DNA of 33,372 bases from Gulosibacter macacae (GCF_003865375.1 NZ_RQVS01000018.1:1-33372); one strand, 5' to 3'; numbered from the stretch's first letter, positions 6,733-16,111 are shown. Translations and numbers: made by a program. The notes: generated by a model not told the origin, from the sequence alone.

Positions 6733-8352
6733 CTAACAATGCGTCGGATCAGCCGGCACCTTGCCGTTAATGAAGTACTCGTCGATCACCTGGTCGCCAC
6801 AGGTCGAGCGGCCATAGGCAATGTGACCATCGCCCTCGACAACGAGCAGCGTCGCAGACTCGAGCTGCTGCGCCACGGCCTCAGCCCACTTCAGCGGCGT
6901 CGCCGGGTCGTTCGACGTCGCCACGACGAGCACCGGCGCAGCACCCGCTCCGGTCACTGCCTGCTGCTCAGTGACCTTCGAGCGCACGGGCCAGTTCTCG
7001 CAGGTGAGATCACCGATGGCCATCTCCGCCTCGGTCATGTCTTCAAGCGAGAAGAAAATCGACACCTCGGCGAGACGCTCGTAGAAGCTGCGGATCGCAT
7101 CCTTGTCAGTGACGAGCGGATAGTCGAGACAGTTGATCGCTTGGAACGCTTCCATCATGTTCGAGGCGTAGTGCCCGCTCTGGTCGCGGTCGTTGTACAG
7201 ATCAGCGAGGAAGAAGAACACCGACGAGTCAGCCGCGGTGTACCAGGCCGAGAACGCCTGCGAGAGATACTGCCAGCTCGACGAGTCGTACATGGTCATG
7301 TTGATCGCCGTCAGCATGACGCTCGAGGTGAAGGTGCGGCCGTCCGGGCCCTTCGGCAGGGTGCTGTCGACCTCATCCATTGTGGCGCGAATCTGGCCGA
7401 TCGCATCGTCGACCGTGGGTCCGGCGAACGGGCACTCGGCAGCGGTGAAGCAATCGGCAAGGTAGTTACGAGTCGCGTCGCCGAACTTCTCCTGCTGGTC
7501 GATGATCACATCGAACGCCGGCACGGTCGGGTCGGTCGCGCCATCAAGCACGACGCGGCCCACGCGGTCGGGGAACTTGTCGATGTACTGCGCGCCAATA
7601 TCGGTGCCGTACGAGAGACCAAAGTAGGTGAGCGTGCGGTCACCGACGAGCGCGCGCAACAGGTCGAGGTCGCGCACCGTCGACTGGGTGTCGACGAAGG
7701 CGAGCAGATCGCCGGTGTTTTCGAGGCAACCGGCCGTGAACTTGCGCGTCTTCTCAATCTCGAAGGCGACGAGTTCCTCCGGCGTCATCGACGCCGCGTT
7801 CTCAGGCACTCCGTAGAGGTATTCATCCATGCCCGCATCGTCAACACAGTCAACGGCGCTCGAGGCGCCGACACCGCGCGGATCCCACGAGACGATGTCG
7901 AACTTCTCGCGGAGGTCCTTCGAGAAGAACGAGGTGCCAGAGCCGGCAATGAACGAGAGCCCACTACCGCCGGGGCCACCGGGGTTCGTGAACATCGACC
8001 CCTGCGAGGTGCCCGTCGCAGGCAGGCGAATGAGCGCAAGTTGAATGTCGTCGTAGGCATCGGGCGCTGACCAGTCCATCGGAGCGAGCACAGTGGCGCA
8101 CTCAGCATCACTCGGTGCACCCACCGAGGTGTCACACGGCTCCCACTCGAACTCTTGCTCGTAGTACGACGACAGCGTGGCATCGAGGTCTTCGGGCACG
8201 ACCTCGAGCCCTTCACCGGGCATCGGCGTGGTGCCGCCCAGCTCCTGAATCTCTTGGATGAGCGTGCAGCCCGAAAGGGCCATCACAGTCGCCAGGCCCG
8301 CGGCAAGCGTGGCCAGTGGTCGCAGCCGCCGGCTACGGATGTCGTCGGTCAT
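6733..8352 (-). CDS. Secreted lipoprotein alpha/beta hydrolase, TAP (tripeptidyl aminopeptidase) family
   Basis: The 539-residue product starts at the ATG at 8352, preceded by GGAGGG; a longer in-frame extension upstream would bury the signal sequence. Residues 1-29 form a lipoprotein signal (RSRRLRP, hydrophobic core, lipobox ALSGC with Cys29), so the enzyme should be anchored outside the membrane. The fold has the oxyanion loop GGPGGSG (about 125-131), the nucleophile elbow GLSYG (Ser about 247), a late Asp in SNDPATP and a C-terminal catalytic His in GDGHIAYG, followed by the TAP-like end with CGD...PTHC. The family cleaves short peptides from N termini or hydrolyses related amides and esters outside the cell; the exact substrate is unknown. 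It is the last gene of the topA-tmk-holB operon, 28 bases after holB. Confidence 0.88.
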   Translation of the reverse strand: MTDDIRSRRLRPLATLAAGLATVMALSGCTLIQEIQELGGTTPMPGEGLEVVPEDLDATLSSYYEQEFEWEPCDTSVGAPSDAECATVLAPMDWSAPDAYDDIQLALIRLPATGTSQGSMFTNPGGPGGSGLSFIAGSGTSFFSKDLREKFDIVSWDPRGVGASSAVDCVDDAGMDEYLYGVPENAASMTPEELVAFEIEKTRKFTAGCLENTGDLLAFVDTQSTVRDLDLLRALVGDRTLTYFGLSYGTDIGAQYIDKFPDRVGRVVLDGATDPTVPAFDVIIDQQEKFGDATRNYLADCFTAAECPFAGPTVDDAIGQIRATMDEVDSTLPKGPDGRTFTSSVMLTAINMTMYDSSSWQYLSQAFSAWYTAADSSVFFFLADLYNDRDQSGHYASNMMEAFQAINCLDYPLVTDKDAIRSFYERLAEVSIFFSLEDMTEAEMAIGDLTCENWPVRSKVTEQQAVTGAGAAPVLVVATSNDPATPLKWAEAVAQQLESATLLVVEGDGHIAYGRSTCGDQVIDEYFINGKVPADPTHC

Positions 8353-8380
8353 GGTCCCTCCATTCGACTGTGGGCCGGGA

Positions 8381-9535
8381 TCAGCCCGCCACGAACCCGA
8401 TGAGTAGTTCTTCCAGTGCCAGCGCTGGCGGCACATTTGCCGCCAATCGCTGCCGGGTCGTGGTGATGGCGCCAATGCTATCGAGCGCGCGTTGAGGATC
8501 TCCCGCGCCAGCAGCTCGCTCGATCTCAGCTCGGCGAGTCTCATTCACAAGTCGTACGGGAGCCTGCAACTCGAGCATGAGGACATCGCGCCACAGCGAT
8601 TGGGCATCGGTGAGGATGCGGTCAACACCGTCGAGCGTCGCCCGGCGTGCGCGCTTCTTCTGGTGGTCTTCGAGTTCTTTGAACATGCCGCGCAGCTGGC
8701 GCGGCACCGCCTGGCCAGGCTCGAGGCCGAGGGTGCGGAACATCTCCGCGCGCTCGGTTTCGTCGCGATCGGCCGCCGCAGCCTTGCCATCTTCCTCGGC
8801 AATGGCGACCCACTCGGCGGCTTTGCGCACGGCTTGGCCGGTGGTGCGCATCCCGAGGATGCCGTCGAGCGCGCGGTCGCGACGGGCCCATGATTCGGGC
8901 GAAGTGACGAGCCGCGCGGCCATGCCAACGTGGCTCTGCGCTTCTTCAGCGGCACGCAGCGCGGTCGCCTCATCAATGCCATGGCGACGCACGAGGAGCC
9001 GCGCCACCTCATCGGGCGCCGGCGTGCCGAGGGCCACGGTGCGCACGCGCGACCGGATCGTCGGCAAGAGATCGGCCTCGCTCGGCGCGCAGAGCACCCA
9101 AACGGTGCTCAACGCCGGCTCTTCGATCGCTTTGAGCAGGGTGTTTGAGGTGCGCGCGACCATGCGGTCCGCATCCTCAACAACGATGATGCGATAGTTG
9201 CCGCTCGACGGCGCGAGCGAGGCGCGCTCGACGAGTTCGCGTGCGGTACCAATATCGAGCTGCACGGTCTCGGTGACGACGGCCGTGAGATCAGGATGCG
9301 TACGGGCTGCGACCTGCGTGCAACTGCGGCAGGTGCCGCATCCGCCCTCGGGGCAGAGGAGGGCGGCCGCAAAGGCGTAGGCGCAGGTGGAGCGGCCGGA
9401 GCCGGGAGGTCCGGTGATGAGCCAAGAGTTCGTGAACCCCTGGCGGTCTTCGACGCCGGGGCGGGATGCGGCGACCGCACGCTGGAAGGTGGCCACCGCG
9501 CGCGGTTGGCCGGAGACCTCATCCCAAACGCTCAT
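8381..9535 (-). CDS. holB: DNA polymerase III subunit delta'
   Basis: The 384-residue protein is the delta-prime part of the clamp loader that places the sliding clamp on primed DNA. It opens MSVWDEVSGQPRAV, the usual start of actinobacterial delta-prime. A P-loop-like GPPGSGRST lies at 42-50, with Arg in place of the Walker Lys, consistent with a subunit that does not hydrolyse ATP. The zinc module has four cysteines (61, 66, 69, 72; C-x4-C-x2-C-x2-C), and the AAA+ core includes VVEDADRM and an LLKAIEEP motif. The C-terminal half is the collar domain. The ATG at 9535 overlaps the tmk stop as ATGA, so the two are translationally coupled. The order topA-tmk-holB is a known actinobacterial arrangement. 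Confidence 0.93.
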   Translation of the reverse strand: MSVWDEVSGQPRAVATFQRAVAASRPGVEDRQGFTNSWLITGPPGSGRSTCAYAFAAALLCPEGGCGTCRSCTQVAARTHPDLTAVVTETVQLDIGTARELVERASLAPSSGNYRIIVVEDADRMVARTSNTLLKAIEEPALSTVWVLCAPSEADLLPTIRSRVRTVALGTPAPDEVARLLVRRHGIDEATALRAAEEAQSHVGMAARLVTSPESWARRDRALDGILGMRTTGQAVRKAAEWVAIAEEDGKAAAADRDETERAEMFRTLGLEPGQAVPRQLRGMFKELEDHQKKRARRATLDGVDRILTDAQSLWRDVLMLELQAPVRLVNETRRAEIERAAGAGDPQRALDSIGAITTTRQRLAANVPPALALEELLIGFVAG

Positions 9536-10161
9536 GCGCGCTCGCCGAGCAGCGCATCCACCCGCGCCTTGATCTCGGCGGCGACGACCTCGTGTTCGCG
9601 GGTCGCGTCGAGCACGAGATAGCGATCGGGATGCGCTGCCGCCTGCTCCAGGAATTGCGCGCGCACGCGATCGTGGAAATCACGCGCTTCCGATTCGAGC
9701 CGATCAAGCTCGCCGCGCTCGGAGGTCATGCGTGCCCGAGCTTCGGCGGGATCCACATCGAGCAAGAGCACGAGATCAGGTTGCAGCCCACCGGTGGCCC
9801 ACTCCGAGAGCTCGCGAATCTCGCTCGCTCCAAGGTCACGACCCGAGCCCTGATAGGCGACGGATGAGTCGATATAGCGGTCCTGCAACACGACTTCACC
9901 GCGGGCAAGCGCCGGGCGCACGACGGTCGCGCTGTGGTGCGCCCGATCGGCTGCGTAAAGCAGCGCCTCGGCGCGCGGATCCACGTGACCGCGATGGTGC
10001 AACACGATCTGCCGCACCTCGAGCCCGAGGTCGGTGCCACCGGGTTCGCGGGTGTGCACGACGGTCTCGCCGAGCGCGGTGAGGTGCTCAGCGAGTCGAC
10101 GCGCATGCGTTGACTTGCCGACACCATCGCCGCCCTCAAACACGATGAACAGGCCCGTCAT
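9532..10161 (-). CDS. tmk: Thymidylate kinase (dTMP kinase)
   Basis: The enzyme phosphorylates dTMP to dTDP with ATP in the cytoplasm, a needed step for dTTP. The 209-residue form beginning MTGLFIVFEGGDGVGKST fits the family length of about 205-215; longer in-frame versions run backwards into topA with low-complexity Arg/Ser/Pro sequence and are shadows. Visible motifs are the P-loop GGDGVGKST (10-18), the DR(Y/H) motif in DRYIDSSVAYQGSGRDLG and the strand LVLLLDVDP. The ATG at 10161 follows the topA stop after seven bases, and the stop overlaps the holB start by four bases. All three genes serve DNA replication. Confidence 0.95.
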   Translation of the reverse strand: MTGLFIVFEGGDGVGKSTHARRLAEHLTALGETVVHTREPGGTDLGLEVRQIVLHHRGHVDPRAEALLYAADRAHHSATVVRPALARGEVVLQDRYIDSSVAYQGSGRDLGASEIRELSEWATGGLQPDLVLLLDVDPAEARARMTSERGELDRLESEARDFHDRVRAQFLEQAAAHPDRYLVLDATREHEVVAAEIKARVDALLGERA

Positions 10162-10168
10162 CTTGCGA

Positions 10169-12979
10169 TTACTCCGAGTCGGTGGTGGGCGTCGATTCAG
10201 CAGCCGGCTTGGCGGCAGCGCGACGGGTGGTCGCGGGTTTCGCTGTGCTGGTCTTGCTCGCAGCGGGCTTTTTCGCCGCCGGCTTCTTGGCCGCGGGCTT
10301 TTTCGCCGCAGGCTTTTTCGCGGCCGTCGTCCGCTTTTTCGCGGGACCCTTCGCCCGCTTCTCGGCAATCATCTCGACCGCCTGCGCGAAGGTGAGCGTC
10401 GACGGGTCAGCCCCGCGCGGCACGGTCACATTCGTTTCGCCGTCGGTGACATAGGGCCCGAAGCGGCCGTCCTTCACCTTGACGACCTTGCCCGAAACCG
10501 GGTCGGGCTGAGCGAAGTCGAGGATGACCGTCTTCGACTGGCGGTTCGCGTACTTCGGCTGCGCAAAAAGTTCCTGCGCGCCCGCGAGATCGATGTCGAA
10601 GATCGCCTCTTCGCTCGGCAGCGAACGCGTGTCGGTGCCCTTCTTGAGGTAGGCGCCGTAGCGACCGTTCTGCGCGGTGATCTCAGTGCCCGATTCCTCG
10701 TCAACACCCACGACGCGCGGCAGCGTCAGGAGCGCCAACGCCTGCTCGAACGTCACGGTATCGGGCGACATCGACTTAAACAGGGATGCGGTGCGCGGCT
10801 TCGGTGCGGCGGTCTTGCGACGCTTCGGCGCACCCTCGGCCGAGGCTTCCGGCTCGGGCAAGACTTCCGAGACGTACGGTCCGAACCGGCCATCCTTCAC
10901 GACAATGTCGTGGCCCGATTCCGGGTCGACGCCGAGCACTCGGTCACCGGCGATCGGCGCATCCACGAGCTCCTGCACCTTCTCGGGCGTGAGTTCGTCG
11001 GGCGCAAGCCCCTCGGGAACGTTGATGCGCCGCGGCGTCGCGTCGTCAGCCGCATCCGGTTCGGTGATCTCGATATAGGGACCGTAGCGGCCGATGCGCA
11101 GGGTCGCGGTCTCGCTCAGCGGCGTCGAGTTGAGGGCGCGCGCGTCGATCTCACCGAGATTGTCGATGACATTGCGCAAACCAGGATGCTCGTCGCTCCC
11201 GAAATAGAAGCGGCCAAGCCAGGCGGTGCGATCCTCGTCACCGGCGGCGATGTTATCGAGGTCGGCCTCCATCTGCGCGGTGAAGTTGTACTCAACCAGT
11301 TCGCCGAAATGCTCTTCGAGCAGGCGCACCACCGAGAAGGCGGTCCAGCTCGGCACGAGCGCGGTGCCGCGATGGGTGACATAGCCGCGGTCTTGGATCG
11401 TCGCAATGATCGATGCGTAGGTCGAGGGGCGGCCGATGCCGAGTTCGTCAAGCACTTTCACCAAGCTCGCCTCGGTGTAACGCGGCGGCGGCGTGGTCTC
11501 GTGCGGCTTCGCTTCCGCGCCTTCGACTGCGACCTGCTCGCCTTCCTTGAGCGGCGGCAGCTTCGCGTCCTTCGGGTCGTCGCCAGCGTTGCGCGACTCG
11601 TCACGACCCTCTTCATAGGCGGCAAGGAAGCCGCGGAAGGTGATGACGGTACCCGAGGCCTGGTATTCGCTCACGGCCGGGGCCATGGTGCCGGATGCAT
11701 CCGGCAAGTCGACCGGTGCACCCACGAGCGTGACCGTCGCGGTCTGGCCCTTCGCATCGGCCATCTGCGAGGCGACGGTGCGCTTCCAGATGAGGTCGTA
11801 GAGCTTGCGTTCCTGCTCGCTCACCCCGGCGAGATCGCGCGGGCGCACGAACTGCGAACCGGCGGGGCGGATGGCTTCGTGGGCTTCCTGCGCGTTCTTC
11901 GACTTGGAGCCGTAGTAGCGCGGCTGCGCGGGGATGGAGTCAGCACCGTAGAGCTCGGTCGCTTGGCTACGCGCGGCGGCAATGGCCTGCTGCGAGAGGT
12001 TCGGCGAATCGGTACGCATATAGGTGATGTGACCGTTTTCGTAGAGCGATTGGGCCACCGACATCGTCTGTCGCGCCGAGAAGTGCAGCTTGCGCGAAGC
12101 TTCCTGCTGGAGCGTCGAGGTGGTGAACGGCGCTGCCGGGCGACGCGTGTAGGGCTTTGATTCCACCGAGCGCACGGTGACGTCAACGGTGCCGGCCGTG
12201 AGCGCATCCGCCAGCGTCGTCGCCGCCGCTTCGCCGAGAATCGTGGCGTCACCGGTGAGTTCACCGTGGTCATTGAAATCGCGACCGGTGGCCACGCGAT
12301 TGCCGTCGAGACGGGTCAGGCGCACGCCGAAGCTCTGGCCGTTACCGGCGAACTGCGCTTCGACGCCCCAGTACGAGGCGGCGACGAAAGCGAGACGCTC
12401 GCGTTCCCGGTCGACGATAAGGCGGGTCGCCGCTGACTGCACGCGGCCGGCCGAAAGCCCGGGGCCGACCTTGCGCCAGAGCACCGGCGAGATCTCGTAG
12501 CCGTACAGGCGGTCGAGGATGCGTCGGGTCTCCTGCGCGTCGACGAGGTGGTCGTCGATATCGCGCGTCTGGTCTTTGGCGGCCTCGATGGCTTCGCGGG
12601 TGATCTCGTGAAACACCATGCGCTTCACCGGCACCTTGGGCTTGAGCACCTCGAGCAGGTGCCAAGCGATTGCCTCACCCTCGCGGTCTTCATCGGTGGC
12701 GAGGATGAGTTCGTTCGCATCCTTGAGCGCCCGCTTGAGGTCGGTGACCGTCTTCTTCTTCGCGTCGGCGACGACATAGTAAGGAGCGAAGCCGTTTTCG
12801 ACGTCGACCGAGAACTTGCCGAGCGAACCGGTTTTCTGTTCAGCGGGCAGGTTTTTCGGCTCGATGAGGTCGCGGATGTGTCCCACCGAGGCCATCACGA
12901 CGTACTCGTCTCCGAGGTACTGCGAGATGCTCTTCACCTTGGTCGGTGACTCGACGATCACAAGCTTGTTGCCAGTCAA
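10169..12979 (-). CDS. topA: DNA topoisomerase I
   Basis: The 936-residue type IA topoisomerase relaxes negative supercoils by passing strands through a transient single-strand break. It starts at TTG 12979, supported by TGAGGAA eight bases upstream. The TOPRIM domain shows LVIVESPTK (6-14) and the metal-binding ATDEDREGE; GRVQSAATR follows at about 179. The catalytic tyrosine is Tyr320 in HITYMRTDS. After the core come repeated TopA C-terminal modules (GRYGPYIE, GRFGPYVSE, GRYGAYLK, GRFGPYVTD) in place of the zinc fingers of E. coli TopA. The tail carries KKPAA repeats and an Ala/Thr/Lys-rich end, typical of actinobacteria, which aids DNA binding and processivity. It heads the topA-tmk-holB-TAP operon. 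Confidence 0.97.
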   Translation of the reverse strand: MTGNKLVIVESPTKVKSISQYLGDEYVVMASVGHIRDLIEPKNLPAEQKTGSLGKFSVDVENGFAPYYVVADAKKKTVTDLKRALKDANELILATDEDREGEAIAWHLLEVLKPKVPVKRMVFHEITREAIEAAKDQTRDIDDHLVDAQETRRILDRLYGYEISPVLWRKVGPGLSAGRVQSAATRLIVDRERERLAFVAASYWGVEAQFAGNGQSFGVRLTRLDGNRVATGRDFNDHGELTGDATILGEAAATTLADALTAGTVDVTVRSVESKPYTRRPAAPFTTSTLQQEASRKLHFSARQTMSVAQSLYENGHITYMRTDSPNLSQQAIAAARSQATELYGADSIPAQPRYYGSKSKNAQEAHEAIRPAGSQFVRPRDLAGVSEQERKLYDLIWKRTVASQMADAKGQTATVTLVGAPVDLPDASGTMAPAVSEYQASGTVITFRGFLAAYEEGRDESRNAGDDPKDAKLPPLKEGEQVAVEGAEAKPHETTPPPRYTEASLVKVLDELGIGRPSTYASIIATIQDRGYVTHRGTALVPSWTAFSVVRLLEEHFGELVEYNFTAQMEADLDNIAAGDEDRTAWLGRFYFGSDEHPGLRNVIDNLGEIDARALNSTPLSETATLRIGRYGPYIEITEPDAADDATPRRINVPEGLAPDELTPEKVQELVDAPIAGDRVLGVDPESGHDIVVKDGRFGPYVSEVLPEPEASAEGAPKRRKTAAPKPRTASLFKSMSPDTVTFEQALALLTLPRVVGVDEESGTEITAQNGRYGAYLKKGTDTRSLPSEEAIFDIDLAGAQELFAQPKYANRQSKTVILDFAQPDPVSGKVVKVKDGRFGPYVTDGETNVTVPRGADPSTLTFAQAVEMIAEKRAKGPAKKRTTAAKKPAAKKPAAKKPAAKKPAASKTSTAKPATTRRAAAKPAAESTPTTDSE
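10263..10322 (-). repeat. Four 15-base repeats encoding the KKPAA tail of TopA
   Basis: Four units of GCGGGCTTTTTCGCC or close variants (plus strand) begin at 10263, 10278, 10293 and 10308. They encode the Lys-Lys-Pro-Ala-Ala units of the basic tail. Copy number could vary by slippage without changing frame. Confidence 0.85.
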
Positions 12980-13016
12980 CTGGTTGGTTCCTCAATCGGA
13001 TGTGCGGACGTGCCTA

Positions 13017-13080
13017 CGAGGCACGCCTGGTTGGGTGCGTTCCGTCACCGTATACCAGGAACCCAGGAAGGCGTGCCTCG
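13017..13080 (-). terminator. 12-bp inverted repeat between the permease gene and topA
   Basis: CGAGGCACGCCT (13017-13028) and AGGCGTGCCTCG (13069-13080) are exact reverse complements around a 40-base interior with further partial pairing (CCTGG...CCAGG). It begins 14 bases after the permease stop on the minus strand, so it is probably the terminator of that operon. No T run follows. The interior holds the best candidate topA promoter. Confidence 0.6.
13047..13056 (-). promoter_or_regulatory. Possible extended -10 of the topA promoter
   Basis: On the minus strand the sequence TGGTATACGGT contains TATACG with an upstream TGG, resembling an extended -10. It lies about 70 bases before the TTG start of topA and inside the loop of the inverted repeat 13017-13080. 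No clear -35 was found. Confidence 0.3.
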
Positions 13081-13093
13081 AAGTGAACAGGTG

Positions 13094-14437
13094 TTAGGCG
13101 TCGAGGTCGACTTCGATCCCCTTCGGCATCTTGCGGAATCCTCGCGTGAGGAACGCGAGATAGACGATACCGATCGCAACCCAAATGGCGCCGACGATGA
13201 GCGCATCCGGGCTGAGTGAGAGCCACAGCCAGATGGTGAGGGCGAAGCCGATAGTGGGCAAAACTCCGTAGAGGAAGATCGCCTTTGCTCCGCGGCGACG
13301 CTCGTCGATGAGGAAGTGTTTGATCACCGTGAGGTTCACCATCGAGAACGCCGCGAGCGCGCCGAATGAGATCACTGAGATGACGATGTCGAGCGGCAGC
13401 ACGAGGGCGAGCAGTGCGACCGCCGCGATCACGAGCACCGCGTTGACGGGCGTGTTGAAGCGGGCGCTGAGCTTGCCGAAGAACGAGCGTGGCAGCACAT
13501 TGTCGCGGCCCATGGCGTAGAGCACGCGCGCTGTGCTCGCCTGCGAGGTGAGGGCACTCGCCGTCGCGCCGACGAGGTAGGCGGGCAGGAAGAGCGCTGT
13601 GAGTAAGGCGCCACCGATCTTGCCGATGAGTTCGAGTGAAGCGGTGTCGAAGCTCTCAAAGGTTGAGTAGTCGGGCCACACCTGCTGGCCGATCCAGGTG
13701 ATGAGGATGAAGAGCAGCCCGCCGACGAGCACGGTCAGAAGCACCGCTCGCGGCACCGTGCGGCGCGGGTCCTTTGCTTCTTCGGCCATGGCCGAAACGG
13801 CGTCGAAGCCGAGGAACGAGAGGGCGAGGATGGAGGCGCCTGCGGCCAACAAGCCCAGGTTCGCGTTCGCCGACCAGAACGGTTCGAGCAACCCGACGCT
13901 GCCGTCGAATTGGCCGAAGGCCATCGCGACGAGGATGACCAGGAAGAGGATCTGGAAGAGCACGAGGAAGACGTTCGCGTTCTTCACGACTGAGATGCCG
14001 AGCACATTGAGCGTTGTGACGAGCACGATCGCGGCGAGCACCACGACCCAGGCCGGGATGGCCGGGAACTGTGCGTTCACGTAGAGGCCGAGGAGCATGT
14101 AGTTCACCATCGGCAGCAGCATGTAGTCGATCATGAGCGCCCAGCCGGTCACGAAGCCGACGCCGGGGCCGAAGGCGGTGCGCGCATAGCCGTAGGCGCT
14201 ACCCGCGGTGGGCACGGCACGCACGATGCTCGCGTAGCTCAGCGCGGTGAAGAGCATCGCGATGGTGGTGATGACGTAGGCGCCAGCGAGGTGACCCTCG
14301 GTGATGTTTGTGACGATGCCGTAGGTGCTGAAGACCGTGAGCGGCACCATGTAGGCGAGGCCAAAGAAGAGGAGTGACGGGACCCCGAGGACGCGCTGGA
14401 GCTGCGGGCCGTCGGCGTGGTTGGTGGTGTTGGTCAT
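13094..14437 (-). CDS. APC-family amino acid/amine permease
   Basis: The 447-residue membrane protein has about twelve hydrophobic segments and the family's N-terminal pattern: LGVPSLLFFGLAYMVPLTVFSTYGIV, then SYASIVRAVPTAGSAYGYAR, a typical APC transmembrane 1-3 signature (consensus helix break and PTAGSAY). The C terminus is cytoplasmic and short. It would import an amino acid, amine or related compound by proton symport or exchange. The ATG at 14437 overlaps the amidohydrolase stop as ATGA, so the two are coupled. I infer that the permease brings in the substrate of the hydrolase, or of its product pathway. An in-frame extension upstream of 14437 lies inside the amidohydrolase gene and was discarded. 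Substrate cannot be told from the sequence. Confidence 0.88.
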   Translation of the reverse strand: MTNTTNHADGPQLQRVLGVPSLLFFGLAYMVPLTVFSTYGIVTNITEGHLAGAYVITTIAMLFTALSYASIVRAVPTAGSAYGYARTAFGPGVGFVTGWALMIDYMLLPMVNYMLLGLYVNAQFPAIPAWVVVLAAIVLVTTLNVLGISVVKNANVFLVLFQILFLVILVAMAFGQFDGSVGLLEPFWSANANLGLLAAGASILALSFLGFDAVSAMAEEAKDPRRTVPRAVLLTVLVGGLLFILITWIGQQVWPDYSTFESFDTASLELIGKIGGALLTALFLPAYLVGATASALTSQASTARVLYAMGRDNVLPRSFFGKLSARFNTPVNAVLVIAAVALLALVLPLDIVISVISFGALAAFSMVNLTVIKHFLIDERRRGAKAIFLYGVLPTIGFALTIWLWLSLSPDALIVGAIWVAIGIVYLAFLTRGFRKMPKGIEVDLDA

Positions 14438-16071
14438 GACCGGCCTTCGAGTTCGGGTTCGGTGGTGAAGACGAGTGCGCCGCCGATAGCGGTCGCAAGG
14501 ATGGGAACCTGCGCAACTTCCTGGGGCGTCAGGTCGAGCGGGTTGGCGGCCCACACGGTGTAATCGGCGTCATCGCCGACCGCGAGCGCACCACCGGGGA
14601 GGCCGACCGAGCGCGGCACGAGTTCGGTGTAGCCGAGGAGCGCTTCTGCCGCCGTGAGCGCCTGCTCAGGCTGGATCGGTGGGGTGTCGCGATCGTGCGG
14701 GTGTCGCAACTGGGCGTCGGCGATGACCTGGCGCGGGTCGTAGTGCGCCACCGGCCAGTCCGACCCGAGCGCCTCAACGACGCCCGATTCCAGGAAGCGC
14801 CGGGTGCGCCAGCCCTGCTGGTTGCGCGGTTCGCCGAGGCGAATCGACCAGAGGTCGCTGCCATCGGGATGCACGAAAAGCGAGCAGTGCGAGGGCTGGA
14901 TGCACACGGCAATTTCGTTCGCGCCGATGAGGTCGACGACCTCGTCGGCCACAATCTCGAGATGGTCGATGCGGTGCTGAAGGCCGCGATCGGGGAGCGC
15001 TGCGAGTGTCTCGGCCACGAAGCGCACGCCGCGATCACCGATGGCATGCGTGATGGTGGGGACGCCGAGGTCGTTGAGTTGCTGCAGATTGCGCGCATAT
15101 TGTGCCGGATCGTGCCAGAACCCGCGCAGTCCTTCGCCTCGGGTGTCGGGCTGTTCGAGCCAGGCGGTGCCGCCGTCAATGGTGCCGTCAATGAAGAGTT
15201 TGACGCCCTCGAACTGCCAGCGGCGGCCGCCCTGGCCAAGTTCCTGCGCGAGTTGCGTGATCTCATCGGGGGTCATGAACGGTGTGCACCAGGGCGAAAT
15301 GCGTAGGCGCACTGGCAGCTCGCCCCGCGCTTCGAGTTCGGTGAGCACGGCCACGAGGTCGCGTGCCTGCGCATCCGGCACGTAGACACCGGTGAGGCCG
15401 GTGCGCGACATGCCTTCGAGCACTGCCGCGAGCGCATCGGCCTGTTCGGTGACTGGCGGCAGTGGCACATGCGGGAACACGCGTTCCATCGCGGTGAATT
15501 CGAGGAGGTGACCGCTGAGCCGATCGACGCCGTCAGCCTTGGTCGCATCCTCACGTTCGACGATCGCGGCGCCGTCGCTGAACGATTCGGGCGAGTCGAT
15601 TTCAGCGAGCACGAGCGTGGCCCGCGAGACGAGTGCTGAGTGCGCGTCGAAGAGCGTGATGTACACGGGCCGGTCGACGCCGATGTGCTCGTGGATCGGG
15701 TCGTTCGTCACCGGGGCACCGGCGTAGACGTGCGGCGCGAGGCCGTAGCCGATGAGCCACTCCCCCTCGCTGAGCTGCGCCTCGGCTTCCTCAAGCACGG
15801 CTGTGAACTCAGCCAGCGTGTTGCAGGCGCTGAAGTCGGCGCCACGGGCGAGGGCGACGCCCCACACCGGATGCGCGTGACCGTCAATGAGTCCGGGTGT
15901 GATCGTGGCCGGGCCATAGTCGTCGAGCGACGCCGCGGGCCACTCGCGGGCGAGTTCTTCAGCATCGCCGATGGCGGCGATCTTGCCGGCCGACACGATC
16001 ATGCCGGTCGCGCGCTGCAATCCTTCGTGCAGGATGCTCTGCGCACGAACCAGCGTTGGTACTGCTCCCAC
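14434..16071 (-). CDS. Amidohydrolase family 3 (YtcJ-like) metal-dependent hydrolase
   Basis: The 545-residue protein starts at GTG 16071, eight bases after GAGGAG; a longer frame would run over the operator. It is a TIM-barrel amidohydrolase with H-A-H at 65-67 (DGHAHPVW), Lys291 in KLFIDGTIDGG, His342 in THAIGDRG, His370 in RIDHLEI and Asp438 in GSDWP. These match the metal-binding His, bridging Lys and catalytic Asp of the YtcJ / N-substituted formamide deformylase branch. The reaction is probably hydrolysis of an N-acyl or N-formyl amide; the substrate is unknown. It is co-transcribed with the permease and divergent from a LacI-type regulator 133 bases away, whose likely operator lies 40 bases before this start, so induction by a substrate is expected. 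Confidence 0.85.
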   Translation of the reverse strand: MGAVPTLVRAQSILHEGLQRATGMIVSAGKIAAIGDAEELAREWPAASLDDYGPATITPGLIDGHAHPVWGVALARGADFSACNTLAEFTAVLEEAEAQLSEGEWLIGYGLAPHVYAGAPVTNDPIHEHIGVDRPVYITLFDAHSALVSRATLVLAEIDSPESFSDGAAIVEREDATKADGVDRLSGHLLEFTAMERVFPHVPLPPVTEQADALAAVLEGMSRTGLTGVYVPDAQARDLVAVLTELEARGELPVRLRISPWCTPFMTPDEITQLAQELGQGGRRWQFEGVKLFIDGTIDGGTAWLEQPDTRGEGLRGFWHDPAQYARNLQQLNDLGVPTITHAIGDRGVRFVAETLAALPDRGLQHRIDHLEIVADEVVDLIGANEIAVCIQPSHCSLFVHPDGSDLWSIRLGEPRNQQGWRTRRFLESGVVEALGSDWPVAHYDPRQVIADAQLRHPHDRDTPPIQPEQALTAAEALLGYTELVPRSVGLPGGALAVGDDADYTVWAANPLDLTPQEVAQVPILATAIGGALVFTTEPELEGRS

Positions 16072-16111
16072 TTTGTTGCTCCTCGTTGAGCGGCGCAAAT
16101 CTGCGCGTTGG

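Noticed and set aside
6739-8070. 443-codon open frame antisense to the TAP hydrolase
   Set aside because: Arg/His-rich shadow frame; the real gene has lipobox and catalytic motifs.
9532-10368. 278-residue version of thymidylate kinase
   Set aside because: The extra N terminus runs into topA and is low-complexity; the standard start is at 10161.
10034-12160. 708-codon open frame on the plus strand, antisense to topA
   Set aside because: Shadow of topA in high-GC DNA; Arg-rich with no motif and no ribosome site.
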